Origin: Selaginella moellendorffii
Lineage: Eukaryota > Streptophyta > Lycopodiopsida > Selaginellales > Selaginellaceae
Direction of reading: 5' to 3'
Length of the DNA stretch: 64,000 nucleotides
Assembly (NCBI RefSeq): GCF_000143415.4
Contig: NW_003314322.1
Coordinates: 1,190,067 to 1,254,066 of the forward strand
The notes beneath the pieces are model-generated. The model made no database searches and was not told the origin of the DNA. It saw only the letters and a program-made list of their open reading frames with translations. Positions 28,756-39,500 of this stretch are shown here, piece by piece (within the stretch, counting starts at the first letter, position 1; the number at the start of each line of letters is the position of its first letter). A program made the position numbers and the translations under genes.

Positions 28756-29682
28756 CGCTTCCCCGCAAATTCACGCCCTTATGAATGGAAGTTGAGAGCC
28801 GCAGCTCTCCTGAGAGCCCTGCTCTCTTAACACCCTACCCCTCGAATCAAGCTTAGCAGGAGGAAATTGAACCTAGACCTATAGTGTGCCAACCTGGGGC
28901 ATTTATTTCACATGCTTCTAACCCTTGATCTTGTCAATACCAGACATTAGACATAATACAAGATTTAACCCAAGAGTTAGATGTTTTCTTTCAATCCTTA
29001 ATCTTTGTAGAAAGGAGAAGAACAAGGACAAATCAATTGTTCTTTCTCACATTCTATCATAGTGGGCACACTTGATATTGCCATTCAAATCTTACCAAAG
29101 ATCTCCTCTCTCTCAAAAAGGCAATTCCAAGCCAAAACTCAAATCCTACTTCATGAAATTTGGCACTCTTGCCAACTTCACTCTCACTGCTGATCTCACC
29201 TATAAATAAGAATAGAGAAAAAGAATGAAACTAGGCTGGGACGAGGCTCTGGAAATGGAGGTTCTTGACCTTGCTAGCAGAGAGCTGAGTTTTAAACCTT
29301 TAGAGAATAGCAAGCTTGGATGATAAAAGCAAAGTATTTTGAGCATGTTGCACTCAGCTCCTCAAGACATTGTGTGCATCATAGTTTCCAAAAAGTTCAA
29401 GTGATGATAAGTAGTGATTCTAACAAGGATTTTCAGATAGAGATAGATTGGATAGGATATTTAGATTCATAACTTACCAAGATGCTCTCTATGATGCCCT
29501 CTAGAGCTCTAGTCACTTGATTCATGTAGGAAGGGCTTGATAGAAACTTGAATTGAAATTCTAGTTGATCATGGTGCCTAGCTCCTTGCACAGCTCACTC
29601 TTCCACGCCAAAACAACAAGTCTATGGAATGGAAAATAATTTGTAAAATCACTCTATAATCATCAGAAGCCTTGCCTCAGAG
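28756..29682. other. Spacer without a supported gene
   Basis: Mixed AT-rich DNA, no gene or repeat I can support. Short protein-like stretches near 29240-29330 are too weak to call. Confidence 0.35.
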
Positions 29683-29877
29683 TTGCAGGTGCCCTTAAGC
29701 TTGTTCGGCTGTGGCAATGGTGTCATGGGCATGGCATGGCTGGATGTGGAGCTGCAAGATTTGGAGGGTGTTACCAATTTGCCACCTGAAAAACTTAGCT
29801 TAGGTGGGATTGAGTTCTTCTTAGCAAAATTGGAGAAGAGGATGAATCAGATGGAGCAAATTATCAGCTCAAGATGA
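29683..29877 (+). other. Possible terminal exon of an unknown gene
   Basis: After an acceptor-like GAGTTGCAG a frame reads WLDVELQDLEGVTNLPPEKL then KLEKRMNQMEQIISSR and stops. The helical, charged end resembles a real protein C-terminus. No upstream exon could be assigned. Confidence 0.25.
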
Positions 29878-30850
29878 TGGAGATGCGATAATGATACCAT
29901 TGGTATGGTTTGCTTTTCCAGGCATCAGTTGAGATCTCACTAGAGGGTTCTGGAAATCTTCAAATATAAGAAGATTTTATAATACACTTCTTATTAGGAA
30001 CTGCTCAGATTAAACACTCCAAACAGGCTTCTTGTGTCTTTGGAGCTACTATACTAGACTTATTTAAAGATTTCCTGGGATGAACGGTGCTAGGATCCCT
30101 CCCTCATAGAGCATCAGTGAGGCTAATCCGGGCATCTAAGTTAGATTATGGCATTGGCTGAAAAAGAATAAAGCAATTACTTGTAAACCTATGATATATA
30201 AGAGTTTCTTCTCTTCTTGATATTTTAATAGCTTAAACCAGGAGCTAGGAAGAAATACAAAGAAGGATATAATTGGTTGTAAATGTAGAAAGAGGGGTGT
30301 TAATCTCAAAACATAGATGAAAGATAATACATGTGGTATTAGAGCTATATTTTTTAGAAGAGTGGACATCAATCTTATTAAATATTTCCTATTTTATATA
30401 ACCCTCAAGGTTTGAATCAATCTCTTCTTTGCAATTACCATTAATATATCAAATATACTAAGGATTATGGTATCATGGAATGAAAGTCATTACTAGATGT
30501 TTGTAATAGCTAAAAGGTTGATTGTTTGTTGGAGTTTTAGGAAAGTTGTGGTCTTATGAGGTAAAAATTAACTTTTTTGCAATGAAGCTTACAGGCCATA
30601 GTTCTTAGAACTACAAAGATTTTTGAAAACTTTACCTAGCAAAAAGAGTATGGGAGAAGTATTTGTTTTTGCTCTAATTTTCTTACAATACCATTTAACA
30701 TTTGGTTATTAATTTTTTTTCATAAGCTAAAGTCTCCTATAGATTTGAGTTTGGCTTTGGTTCAAATGCCTTATGCTTGCAATTTCTTGGAAGATATATA
30801 AAACAAAATTGATTTAGCAAAGTTAAATATGACAAGTTAGGAGATTGGCT
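29878..30850. other. AT-rich spacer
   Basis: No gene or repeat that I can support. Confidence 0.35.
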
Positions 30851-30936
30851 AATGAGCATTATCATTATTAAAAGTATAGATCCATTGAGAAAACTTTGTC
30901 ACCAACTTTGTACTTTTAATAATAACAATGCTCATC
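30851..30936. repeat. Fold-back hairpin
   Basis: GAGCATTATCATTATTAAAA (starting 30854) pairs with TTTTAATAATAACAATGCTC (ending 30933), with 2 mismatches in 23 bp and a ~34-nt loop. The pairing can extend outward with a 3-nt bulge. Confidence 0.7.
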
Positions 30937-30983
30937 ATTAGAAATGGATTTGTCTCATGAAATAGATAAGAGATTGGAGAGAT

Positions 30984-31085
30984 ATTGAATTTGGACTTTG
31001 TGAAAGGTCATTTAATTTAGTACTATTCAAACTCAATGACATTTTAACCCTAAGTATTTTAAAACCCTTAACTAATTGAATAATT
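30984..31085 (-). repeat. 5S rRNA-like dispersed repeat, copy C
   Basis: Same unit as copies A and B from GAATTTGGACTTTGTGAAAG onward, with the 5S-like core at 31048-30994. It is the most decayed of the three. It runs directly into an AT-rich repeat copy. Confidence 0.65.
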
Positions 31086-31404
31086 TACTACACATTAAAC
31101 GCTTCATTTGCTTAAAAATAGTGTTATTGTTATTTGATTTATTTAACATCAACCATTAGAAGGTAGAATAAACTATAATATACTAAGAAGTGTTTAAGAA
31201 ATTTTATAAATTATAAATACAAAATCAATTTAAATGCATAACAACCATTAGATGGTAGAATATTCTACAAATCAAAGCATATTTTAGATATATTCCACTC
31301 TGTTTACAGGTTTTTCTTAAGCAAACCAAAAAACAATGCACTCTTATTTATAGGCACTTTCCCTCTATATTAAACTTCATTAAAGTCACTTTTTTTACTT
31401 GTTG
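31086..31404. repeat. AT-rich dispersed repeat, copy 2
   Basis: Contains ATAGTGTTATT, ACCATTAGAAGGTAGAATAA, ACCATTAGATGGTAGAATAT and CTTAAGCAAACCAAAAAAC, in the same order as copy 1. It is followed by GCACTCTTATTTATAGGCAC and CCCTCTATATT, also found in the tail of the 5S-like repeats. Confidence 0.6.
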
Positions 31405-31440
31405 ATAGGTCACTTCCAAAAACTCCACTGATATGTACAA
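31405..31440 (+). pseudogene. eS6 3'-end relic
   Basis: GTCACTTCCAAAAACTCCAC followed by TGATATGTACAAC matches the last codons of eS6 (coding for VASKNSTDV) at 24577-24611. It is followed by the same intergenic CTACTTTACACTC motif and then an M3 start, in the ancestral eS6-M3 order. Confidence 0.7.
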
Positions 31441-31545
31441 CTTGAAACTCAAAACAAAGAGGTCTACTTTACACTCTTTTAGCACTGATTATATTGATTA
31501 ATATTTAGGTTATAGAAGTGGAGACTGAAGCCATATTGAGGTGAT

Positions 31546-32200
31546 GGTGAATCCGCTTGTCTCCGTTGGCTGCCTCCCAGAGTTTAACAGGGTTGAAGCT
31601 CACCATGTTGTTCCAGGGGTCAAGCAAGTTGTCAAGGAACTGGTACGTGTAGATTTTATGATAAAAAATTGTCATTGTCCTCCAGGAAGAGGATTTGCTT
31701 GAGCTGGAGTGCTTTGCCGCCTCAAGTTTTGGAGAGAATGGTGGCGATCTGTGGGAGGCGCTCGTCCATCCCTTCGAACGCATTCTTGATCGCTTGACTG
31801 TGGTATGGGGGATTGTTTCACATCTCAAGGATGTCAAGGATTCCGACGCTCTTCGAGCTGCTGTGGACGAAGCACAAGTAACTTTGTGCAGCCCTTGAGA
31901 ACGAACTTTTTGTTGAGATTAGGACAGAGCAAGGCTTTGTATCAGGCGTTTGAGAAGATCCGCAATGGTGCCTTGTTCGATACACTGAACGAAGCTCAGC
32001 AACGAGTTGTAGAAGGTATGTGAGCGCTTCATTTGATCTCTTGTGGAGTTCTCTCTCTTTTGTTTTCTTCAGGACGTTTGACAGATGCCATACTAAATGG
32101 AGTGGCATTAGAACATGAGAAGAAAGTACATTTTAATGAGATCCAACAGGTATATATATGTGTTTGTTCTTGGCTAACATTTCAAAGTTTTGCAGGAGCT
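31546..32200 (+). pseudogene. M3 oligopeptidase, 5' part, broken copy
   Basis: Nearly identical to exons 1-4 of the gene at 39.5 kb, from [20 protein letters not shown] to FNEIQQ. Intron 2, which is 46 nt in the intact gene, is cut to 14 nt (31879-31892) by an internal deletion and cannot be spliced; read through, it brings an early stop. After ~32.2 kb the M3 sequence ends and NPF-transporter sequence begins. This is therefore a truncated duplicate. Confidence 0.9.
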
Positions 32201-32279
32201 ATCATAGGTATTGTACATTCATCACATCCAAGATTCAATGAAATTTAACATCACGAATTAAACATACCTAGATAATATT

Positions 32280-33237
32280 GAGGCGCCCAAAGCTGGCGCT
32301 GGCGGCATCACTCTTCATCACACAATGCAATACTGGTACGTGAAGTTAACACGAAGAATCATAGTCCCGAGTGATCAATCGAAACTCTGATCGCAGGTGT
32401 CTGGACCGAGCAGCCACAATCGTCAACGGAGAGCACCACGGCTCCGAAAAGATCAATCCGTGGAGGCTACGCCCGGTGAGCCATGTAGAGGAGCTCAAAT
32501 TGCTGCTGCGAATGACGCCCGTGTGGGCGACGGGCATCCCGATCTTCGTGGCGTGGTCGCAGCAGAGCACGTTTTGGATCGGGCAGGGCTACGTTATGGA
32601 TCTCCGCATGGGATCCTCCCCGCACGCTTTCAAGATGCAGCCCGTGACGCTCCCGGTCTTCTCCCTCCTCACCATGATGATCTTCCTCCCCTTCTACGAC
32701 AAGCTCGTCGTCCCGCTGGCCGCCAAGGTCACCAGGAACCCGCGCGGCATCACCTTCCTCCAGAGGATTGGCGTGGGGATCACCTTCGCCGCCTCGGCGA
32801 TGCTGGTGGCGGGCGCGGTGGAGGTGAAGCGGCGGCGCCTCGGATTCGCCCACCCCCTCTCGTGCTTCTGGCTGGGCCCCCAGTTCTGCCTGCTGGGCCT
32901 CTCCGAGGCCTTCGTCACCATCGGCTACCTCGAGTTCTTCTACGATCAATCGCCGCCCAGCATGAGGAGCATGGCGGCGGCGGTGGTGTGGGCGATCATC
33001 GGCACTGGCAACTACGTCAGCACCGCCATCGTGGCGCTCATCAAGCGGTCAACGAGGACCCCGACCAGCGACCAGGGCTGGCTCTCGATGACCGGGAACC
33101 TCGAGTACTTCTACTGGGTGCTGGCGGGCTGCCTGGCCGTCGATTTCGTGGCTCACCTTCTTGTCTCTACGTTCTACACGTACACAAAGCCGGACTACGC
33201 CGACGACGGCGATCAAGTTCCCATTGCGATGATTTAG
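32280..33237 (+). pseudogene. NPF (NRT1/PTR) transporter, C-terminal half only
   Basis: The last exon (from the acceptor before GTGTCTGGACCGAG, ~32398) encodes CLDRAATI, NPWRLRPVSHVEELKLLLRM, QQSTFWIGQGYVMD, LEFFYDQSPPSMRSMAAAVV and a C-terminus ending QVPIAMI. Upstream, 32282-32337 gives EAPKAGAGGITLHHTMQYW, the equivalent of the HTDQFR exon end in the neighbouring NPF gene. The N-terminal six membrane helices are missing and M3 sequence stands in their place. The last exon has no disabling mutation. A chimeric transcript is possible, but a working transporter is unlikely. Confidence 0.85.
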
Positions 33238-33280
33238 AATATATCATATTACATTGGTCTTTAATAGATGACTATACATT

Positions 33281-35437
33281 TCAAGTTTGCTCCACCTTTT
33301 TCAAAACCTTCCCATTTTCCTCGGGCACGTCGTTCCAGCGCTTGTACCTATACCACCTTGCCACCACCATGTAGACGCCGAGATTGACGGTCAGGATCCC
33401 CGCCAGCATCCAGTAGAACAAATCCAGCCGTCCGCGGTTGATGTTATCGGGCACCCAGTTGGTCCTGGCGTGCACGGCGCTCACCATCGCGGTGCTACAA
33501 TAGTTACCACCGCCAATCACCATCCAAAACACCGCCGTGGCCATGCTTCGCATGCTCTCGGGCGACTGATCGTAGAAGAACTCGATCTGGCCGATGGAGA
33601 GGAAGAGCTCCGTCACCCCAATGAGCACGTACTGCGGGAGCAGCCAGAAGATCGAGATGGGGATGGTCCGGTCGGGGGAGTCGAGCAGCCCCGCGGCGGC
33701 GGCGGCGCTGCGCCGCTTCACCTCGGTGGCGGCGGCGGCCACCATGACGAGGATGGAGACGACGAGGCCGATGGCCATCCTCTGGAGGGAGGTGAGGCCG
33801 CGGGGGTGGCCCGTGATCCGGCGCAGCACTGGGATCCCCAGCTTGTCGTAGACCGGGATGAGGACGAGCAGCGCGAGAGTGGTGAATGCCGTCATCGATC
33901 CGGGCGGGATCTCGAAGGAGCTGGAGGCGACGAGGCGGCGGTCCATTGTCCGGCCCTGCTGGACCCAGAAGGTGCCCTGCTGCGCCCACGCCGTGTAGAC
34001 GAGCACGCCCGTGCATAGGACGGGTAGCAGCCGGAGCAGCAGCTTGAGCTCCTCCACGCTGTGGACGCTGCTCACCTTCCAGGGGTTCACATCGCTGCCG
34101 CTGCGCCGCTGGTCATCGTCTGTTACGATCGCAGCTTTGTCCAGGAATCTGGCAGAGCGCAGGATATGGAAATGTGAATCTCTCAAGAACCCTAATCTTG
34201 GAAAACCCTAAAAGCGAAGGGGAGAGAGACCTAAAAACAGAGGTACGGGTAATATCACCTGAATTGATCCGTGTGGAGCAGCCGCGTGGGCGAGTGGAGC
34301 TTGTCCTTGGCCCCAAACAGCTCCATCGGATCGTTCGGCAGCTCTAGCTTGCGCTTCTTCACGGCGGCGGCCATGACCTGGAAGAGCCTGGTGATGGGGC
34401 TGCCGGTGGGGCGGGCGATCCGGTAGATGGGCGTGCCGGCCACGAAGCTGATGACGGACAGCGCCATGAGCACGGCGGGGAGGCCGAATCCGACGGCCCA
34501 GCCGACGTTGTCTTGGATCCACACGAACACGGTGGAGGTGATGAGCGTGGCGAGCTGGAGTGTGAAGTAGTACCAGTTGAAGAAGTGGAGGATCTGGGTG
34601 CGCTGCTTGGGATCCTCCTCGTTGAATTGGTCCGCCCCAAATGCAACGACGCATGGCCGGATCCCGCCCGAGCCCGCGGCCTGCAAAACGAAGGAGAGGT
34701 ACAGGAATCCCAGCTGACCCACTGTCGAGCGCTCGCACAGCGATGATTTCGCCGCGCATTGGTCGGGTCTCAGGCTGGGAACCAGGGCTTGGATCGTGAG
34801 AACGAAGGATCCCTGCCAAGCCACCAGGCAAATCAGTGCTCCACAGTTGAGATTGATCCTTTCTAGGCTTCTAGTATCTGATTCTCTTGTTCTTTCTCTG
34901 GTTTTCTTCTCTTCTTCTTTGACTTATCCTCGATCTTACAATGATTATATCTAATCGATCATTCCCCTCGGGAGAAGGCTCTATCTATCCAAACTTTTGG
35001 CTAGATGGAGGGATGGATGGTTTCTTACTAGTGTGAAGAGGATAGAGCCCAAGAGCACCACCCAGTAGCGACCAACATACGCATCAGCGATGATGGCACC
35101 GACAAAGGGTGTGAAGGCTGCGGTCCCGCTGAAAGTGGTGAGGGTGTTGGACGCATCGGCCGGCTTGAAATGGAGCTGCTGGACGAGGTATGTCACCAGA
35201 TTCACTTGCAGTCCAATGACTCCCAGCTTCTCAGTCGCCTCGTTCCCTGCAAGTCAAGCAGCAAAGCGAGATGACGATCTTCTAGATCCTTGCAGAATTC
35301 TCGAGGGAGAGAGTTATACCAAAGATGAAAGGACTTGTCTTCCAGCCTCCTTTCACGATTCGGCGGCCTCGCCAAGTCGTGCTCCACTCAGGATCCTCGG
35401 CTCGCTGGGCTCCCTCGGCTCCTGCCTCGAGATTCAT
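33281..35437 (-). CDS. NPF (NRT1/PTR) family proton-coupled transporter
   Basis: Four exons (35437-35320, 35246-35029, 34812-34259, 34148-33281) give 585 residues, the usual family length, with consistent phases. Family landmarks are GGWKTSPFIFGNEATEKLG, VGAIIADAYVGRYW, the long central loop ending HTDQFR, FLDKAAIV, the WAQQGTFWVQQG region, EFFYDQSPESMRSMATAVFW and the end KKVEQT. NPF proteins are 12-helix plasma- or vacuolar-membrane transporters of nitrate, peptides or hormones; the substrate cannot be read from sequence. The start is the ATG at 35437, in frame with the conserved core; an upstream ATG at 35494 is possible. It is tail-to-tail with the truncated NPF copy, 43 bp away. Confidence 0.93.
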
Positions 35438-36193
35438 GCTGGATTTGTGTAACTCGACAGCGTGCTCCTCCTGCCAAAACAAGACACGGCCCATGCATCA
35501 CAAAAACGATCCGGAATCAAAGCCAGGTTTTGCGAAAAGGTATCCAATCACTCAACCGACCATGTATGGAGATGGCGATTCTTTTCGTGTAGCGCGGAGA
35601 GATCAAACACGAAGAAGAACAAGTTTGAGATGCATTTTATAACCATGATCCGCATCAATGACGGGCCTGCAAAGATAGGGTCCGACCGCTCTTGTCTCGT
35701 CCGCAAGACTTCTTCCATCGAAAGAAACATGTCTACGAAATTTGCTTTCGGGGAGCCCGTGGATATACAAAGGGACAAAAGGTTGACGGGCTGGCGCATG
35801 GCATTGAAGACACCAAATTGAAGCAAACTACACAACAGCATGATCTTTGCTCAGAATCAAACCGACCGCTTTTCCACTGCCACTGATTGGCACTGAGAGT
35901 TTTTCAATTGTAAAAGTTGTTCAGTGCTTGCTGAAAGATCTTGACAAGCATTACGTTAAATCCCTGATGCGATAACGAAAGAACTTAGATATGTTCATTT
36001 TTTTGCCAGAAAATAAACATTCAAACTAATCATTGAAGTCAATTAGTTGATTCCTGACGATCCAAGTTCAATTTGGCGGCATTGATTGTCTTAAGCAAAG
36101 AAGTTCTCTAGAAAACAGTTTCCAGGTTTCTAGGAAAGTCCAGGTGGTCCCGAAAAATACGTCTTTATTATTATCTGATGCAATGGGCATTTC
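35438..36193. other. Spacer upstream of NPF gene and P450 fragment
   Basis: Holds the NPF promoter/5' UTR. A possible 5' UTR acceptor (TTTTGGCAG on the minus strand) lies at ~35471. No separate gene is supported. Confidence 0.4.
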
Positions 36194-36590
36194 ATGGAGG
36201 GCATTGGCAACGCAGTGTGGACGGGCGCGCTGCTCGTGTTGCTAGCACTGGTTGCGAAGCTATGGCGATCGATCGTCACCAGGTTCTGGCTGGAGCCAAG
36301 ATCGCTCGACGCAAGGATTCGAAGCCAGGGTATCCAGGGGCCGCCAAGGACTTTCATCGCAGGCAACATGCTCCAGGTGATGACGATGAGAGACACTGGC
36401 AAGGAGCGGGACATGGAAGGACGACGTTGTGAAGCATGTGTTGCTGGATTACCACCAGTGGTAATATGGTAACTTCTCCTCGTAAATTCCTGTACTCTGG
36501 ACGACTTCTTCGCAGGAAAGAGGTATTGCTACTGGTGGGCGACGGAGCCCAGGATCAAGCCCGAGCTCATCAGAGAAGTTCTATGCCGGA
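36194..36590 (+). pseudogene. Cytochrome P450 5' fragment
   Basis: Starts with a membrane anchor (MEGIGNAVWTGALLVLLALV) and then RIRSQGIQGPPRTFIAGNML, the P450 N-terminal proline-rich hinge of the CYP72 clan. A frameshift near 36412-36425 is needed to continue to DVVKHVLLDYHQW, and a TAA stop follows. After an intron (~36470-36516) the frame resumes as GKRYCYWWATEPRIKPELIR and is cut off. The oxygen-binding, ExxR and heme domains are absent. The fragment joins directly to PPR sequence. Confidence 0.85.
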
Positions 36591-36858
36591 GAGCGATACA
36601 ATGTCATGGAATGTGATATGCCCGGCGGCGGAGGAGGCCAAAGCTCTATACGAGAGAATACCCGAGAAAGACCTCGTCTCGTCCACCTCGATGCTCCAAT
36701 CTCTCGCCCACGAGCATCGAGTTCCAGGCTACCACATCGAGCTCCGGCATGCGCAGAAAGAACTTCCACGCGTATTCACACGCTCCAAGCAAGAACGTCG
36801 TGCTGGATCATCCCTTCAAACATCTCTCGTGCTTCTACCTTTCTCGAGGCGAGGATGA
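36585..36858 (+). pseudogene. PPR fragment (plus strand)
   Basis: MPESDTMSWNVI, EEAKALYERIPEKDLVSSTS and MLQSLAHEHRVPGYHIEL form two degenerate PPR motifs and then break off. It begins within 10 bp of the P450 fragment's end. Confidence 0.7.
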
Positions 36859-37988
36859 AAGCTTGTAGCATTGAGTTGGAGCTGCTCAAACAGCTCCCTC
36901 GATTCCTCCAAGAGCCCCATCTCCGAGCAAGCCCCATTCTCCGAGCAAGGAATCATGGCATTCCAAACAACGATGCTTCGCCGTGGCATTGTGGTGAGAT
37001 ATGCCTGGCCTTGTGGATTTGCCCGGTCTGGTGCATACGCAGCGATCATCATGGTGTAGGAGGCCTCGTCGTGATCAGGCATGAAATTCCGGAAGAATGC
37101 CACTGCCTCTTCGATCCTGCGACGTAAAACGTACCCTTTTGGAGCATCGAATTCCATTCTGTTGTGTCCCAGCGCATTGCTTGCAATTGCCAGATTCATA
37201 CGCCTGGTTCAAAATCGTCCATGCGACGGCATTGTGCTCAGCCATCACCGAATCGAAGATCCTTCGCGCGTCGGCCACAAACCTTGCCTGCGCTAGAGCA
37301 TGAAGCGAGAGACGACATTCCATTCCGGAATCCCGTGCAGGAAGAGATCCATCGCGGCCGTCCGCGCGTATCCATCGATCATCACCGTCCACGTGGCGAG
37401 AGAAGAGCGTTTGCTGGAGCAGGCGGCCATGGAACTCTTCTCCGGCATTGGCATCGAAAATCTCTTAGTGCCCGTTTTGGGCATAGGCCTGGATCATCGC
37501 GTTCCATGTTACGGCATTCTTCCGAGGCATCCATTGGAAGATCCCTCGCGCCTCTCGCAACGCGCTCTGCCCCAATCCAGTGATCATCGTCGTCATTCTT
37601 GGTAGCTTCCTCGCGTCGGCGATTTGGCTGTGCTGGGCATACGTCGTGATCATCGAGTTCTCTTTCCTTGCATCGAGTCGAAGATCTGGCGAGCGGACTG
37701 GATGTCGCCATTCTGTGCGTATGCCGAGAGGAGGATGTCGCGAGAAAATAGATTGAGCTGCTTGATCTGATCGAAAACCAGGCGAGCTTCACGCAATCTC
37801 CCACACGTCCCATACATTTGTATGAGGAGATTCGCAAGAAAAGTGTTCTGCTTGCTGTGGCGGATCCGACTAGCCTGAGCTTGTCGGCCTCTGTTAAAAG
37901 CGTTGCTCTTGGTGGTCTTGCTGCTCTTGGCAGTCGAGAGGACCAAAAGCCGAGTAGATCTTCTTGTTGCTAAGTGGACGTCGAACAA
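36816..37988 (-). pseudogene. Degenerate PPR gene (minus strand)
   Basis: PPR motifs occur in several frames: SKQNTFLANLLIQMYGTCGR and SRDILLSAYAQNGDIQSARQ (37650-37988), KNAVTWNAMIQAYAQNGH (37465-37653), LATWTVMIDGYARTAAMDLF (37293-37484) and SIVVWNAMIPCSENGACSEM (36816-37199). At least three frameshifts separate them, and the expected motif spacing is disturbed. The leader and first motif are at the right-hand end. Confidence 0.85.
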
Positions 37989-38109
37989 GTGTTGGTTCTT
38001 CTCGGCCTGCGCTTTGAAATTCTGGCCGTGTCTGCTTTAGCAGTTCCCCAGGACTCCTGCTCCTCCTGCTTGATGTTTCGCTGCATTTCCTACGCAACGA
38101 CCATTTCAC

Positions 38110-38582
38110 TGGACAATTCAGCTTGTGACGCTAGGAGGTTCGCGGCGGTTCTTCGATTTTGCAGCAGAACCAGGGATCTGCCGCGGGGAAAAGAGATTTA
38201 CGGTCAGGCGACTGTGCAGCGAGCAGCTATCTCGCGAATTTGGCAATCCGGAGCCTGCAAGAAGCAAGAGAGATTTTCTATCGCATGGGCTCTGCGAGGA
38301 ATCGCTTCTCTTGGGACAATATGATCGCTGCTTATGCCCAAAATGATGCAATGCCAGAAAAGAACTGAGTTTCATGGACGGCTATCCATGCCCAATGCGG
38401 GCATTTGCTAAAAGCAACCTAATAACATTTTCCCCTGGAATTCAATGATCCAAGCGTACGGACAGAGAGGGCATCTCCAGGAATTTCGTGACATTTGTGA
38501 AAGAATGTTTGACCACGACATTGTGACGTGGCATTGTGTCTACACCTCATTCAAGCCGACACACCATGCTGGAGGGAAATGA
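38110..38582 (+). pseudogene. Degenerate PPR gene (plus strand)
   Basis: ASSYLANLAIRSLQEAREIF, SWDNMIAAYAQND and, after stops and shifts, IFPWNSMIQAYGQRGHLQEF and DHDIVTWHCV. It is head-to-head with the minus-strand PPR pseudogene. A stop after AMPEKN and others downstream rule out a working protein. Confidence 0.8.
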
Positions 38583-38689
38583 GATATCTTGAACGATCAC
38601 AACCGTCACCCATATGCAAATCTGGCAGCTCCAGAATGTGAAGTCTGTCTTCTAAAGGGTGCCAGAATGGAATGTGTTATGGATGGATA

Positions 38690-38905
38690 TGGATTAAATG
38701 GTAGAATAAATTAAAATATACTAAGAAGTGTTTAAGGAAGTTTTAATCTAAATGAATAAGAACCAATAGATAGTAGAATATCCTATAATATCAAAGCATA
38801 TTTTAAGTATATTCACTGCCACCCGAGAAAACCAAAAAAGATGCACTCTTATTTATAGACACTTTTTTTATATTTAAATCTCATTAGAAGTCATTTTTTG
38901 ATTTG
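38690..38905. repeat. AT-rich dispersed repeat, copy 3
   Basis: Same modules as copy 2: GGTAGAATAAATTAAAATAT, ACTAAGAAGTGTTTAAG, TATCAAAGCATATTTTAAGT, GCACTCTTATTTATAGACAC. Confidence 0.6.
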
Positions 38906-38952
38906 CTTAAGCAAACCTGTAAGGACACTGTAACTTGTATTGGATTAATAAG

Positions 38953-39338
38953 TAAAAATTGGTATGCATTGCATGTAGCAATGCTTAGTTTGCTTATAAG
39001 TAGTGTTATTCTTACTTATTAGTTCATTTGATCAAATAAAATTTATAATTATAAGCATGTTTGTAATTTATCATAAGATTAATCTTATTGCATATCAACC
39101 ATTAAAAGATAGAATAGAAAAGAATATACTAAAAAAGGTTTTAAAAAGTTTATAAATTATAATCATGTTTATAAATTATAAATACAAGATTAATCTAAAT
39201 GAATAACAACAATTAGATGGTAGAATATCCTAGAATATTTAAGCATATCCTAGGTATATTCAATACTATCTCTAAAGGTTTGCTTAAGCAAACCAAAAAT
39301 AACACTACCATTGCTATATGCAAGGCATAACAATTTAT
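38953..39338. repeat. AT-rich MITE-like element with inverted ends, copy 4
   Basis: The left arm 38959-38983 (TTGGTATGCATTGCATGTAG...) is repeated in reverse complement at 39309-39333 with about 22 of 25 matches. Inside lie GTAGTGTTATT (39000-39010) and its inverse AATAACACTAC (39298-39308). The interior has no coding potential. This is the most complete copy of the AT-rich repeat family and identifies it as a foldback or MITE-type transposon. Confidence 0.7.
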
Positions 39339-39500
39339 TTTAATTGTTGAGATATGTAAAACTTGATTAAGCTTTTTTTTTCTCTAAATTTTTCCTCAAA
39401 AAAAAGAGGTCTACTTTACACTCATTTAAGCTTGTCTATCACTAATTATATTGATTAATATTTAGGTTATAGAAGTGGAGACTGAAGCCATATTGAGGTG
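39339..39500. other. M3 gene 5' flank
   Basis: Contains the same CTCTAAATTTTT and CTACTTTACACTC motifs found in the eS6 3' UTR at 24.62-24.69 kb, supporting an ancestral eS6-M3 junction. Confidence 0.6.

Noticed and set aside
32397-33374. 325-codon frame overlapping the NPF fragment
   Set aside because: Out-of-frame shadow of the NPF last exon, high in Arg, Gly and His.
33287-34018. Plus-strand frame opposite the NPF gene
   Set aside because: Antisense shadow; the minus strand carries the transporter.
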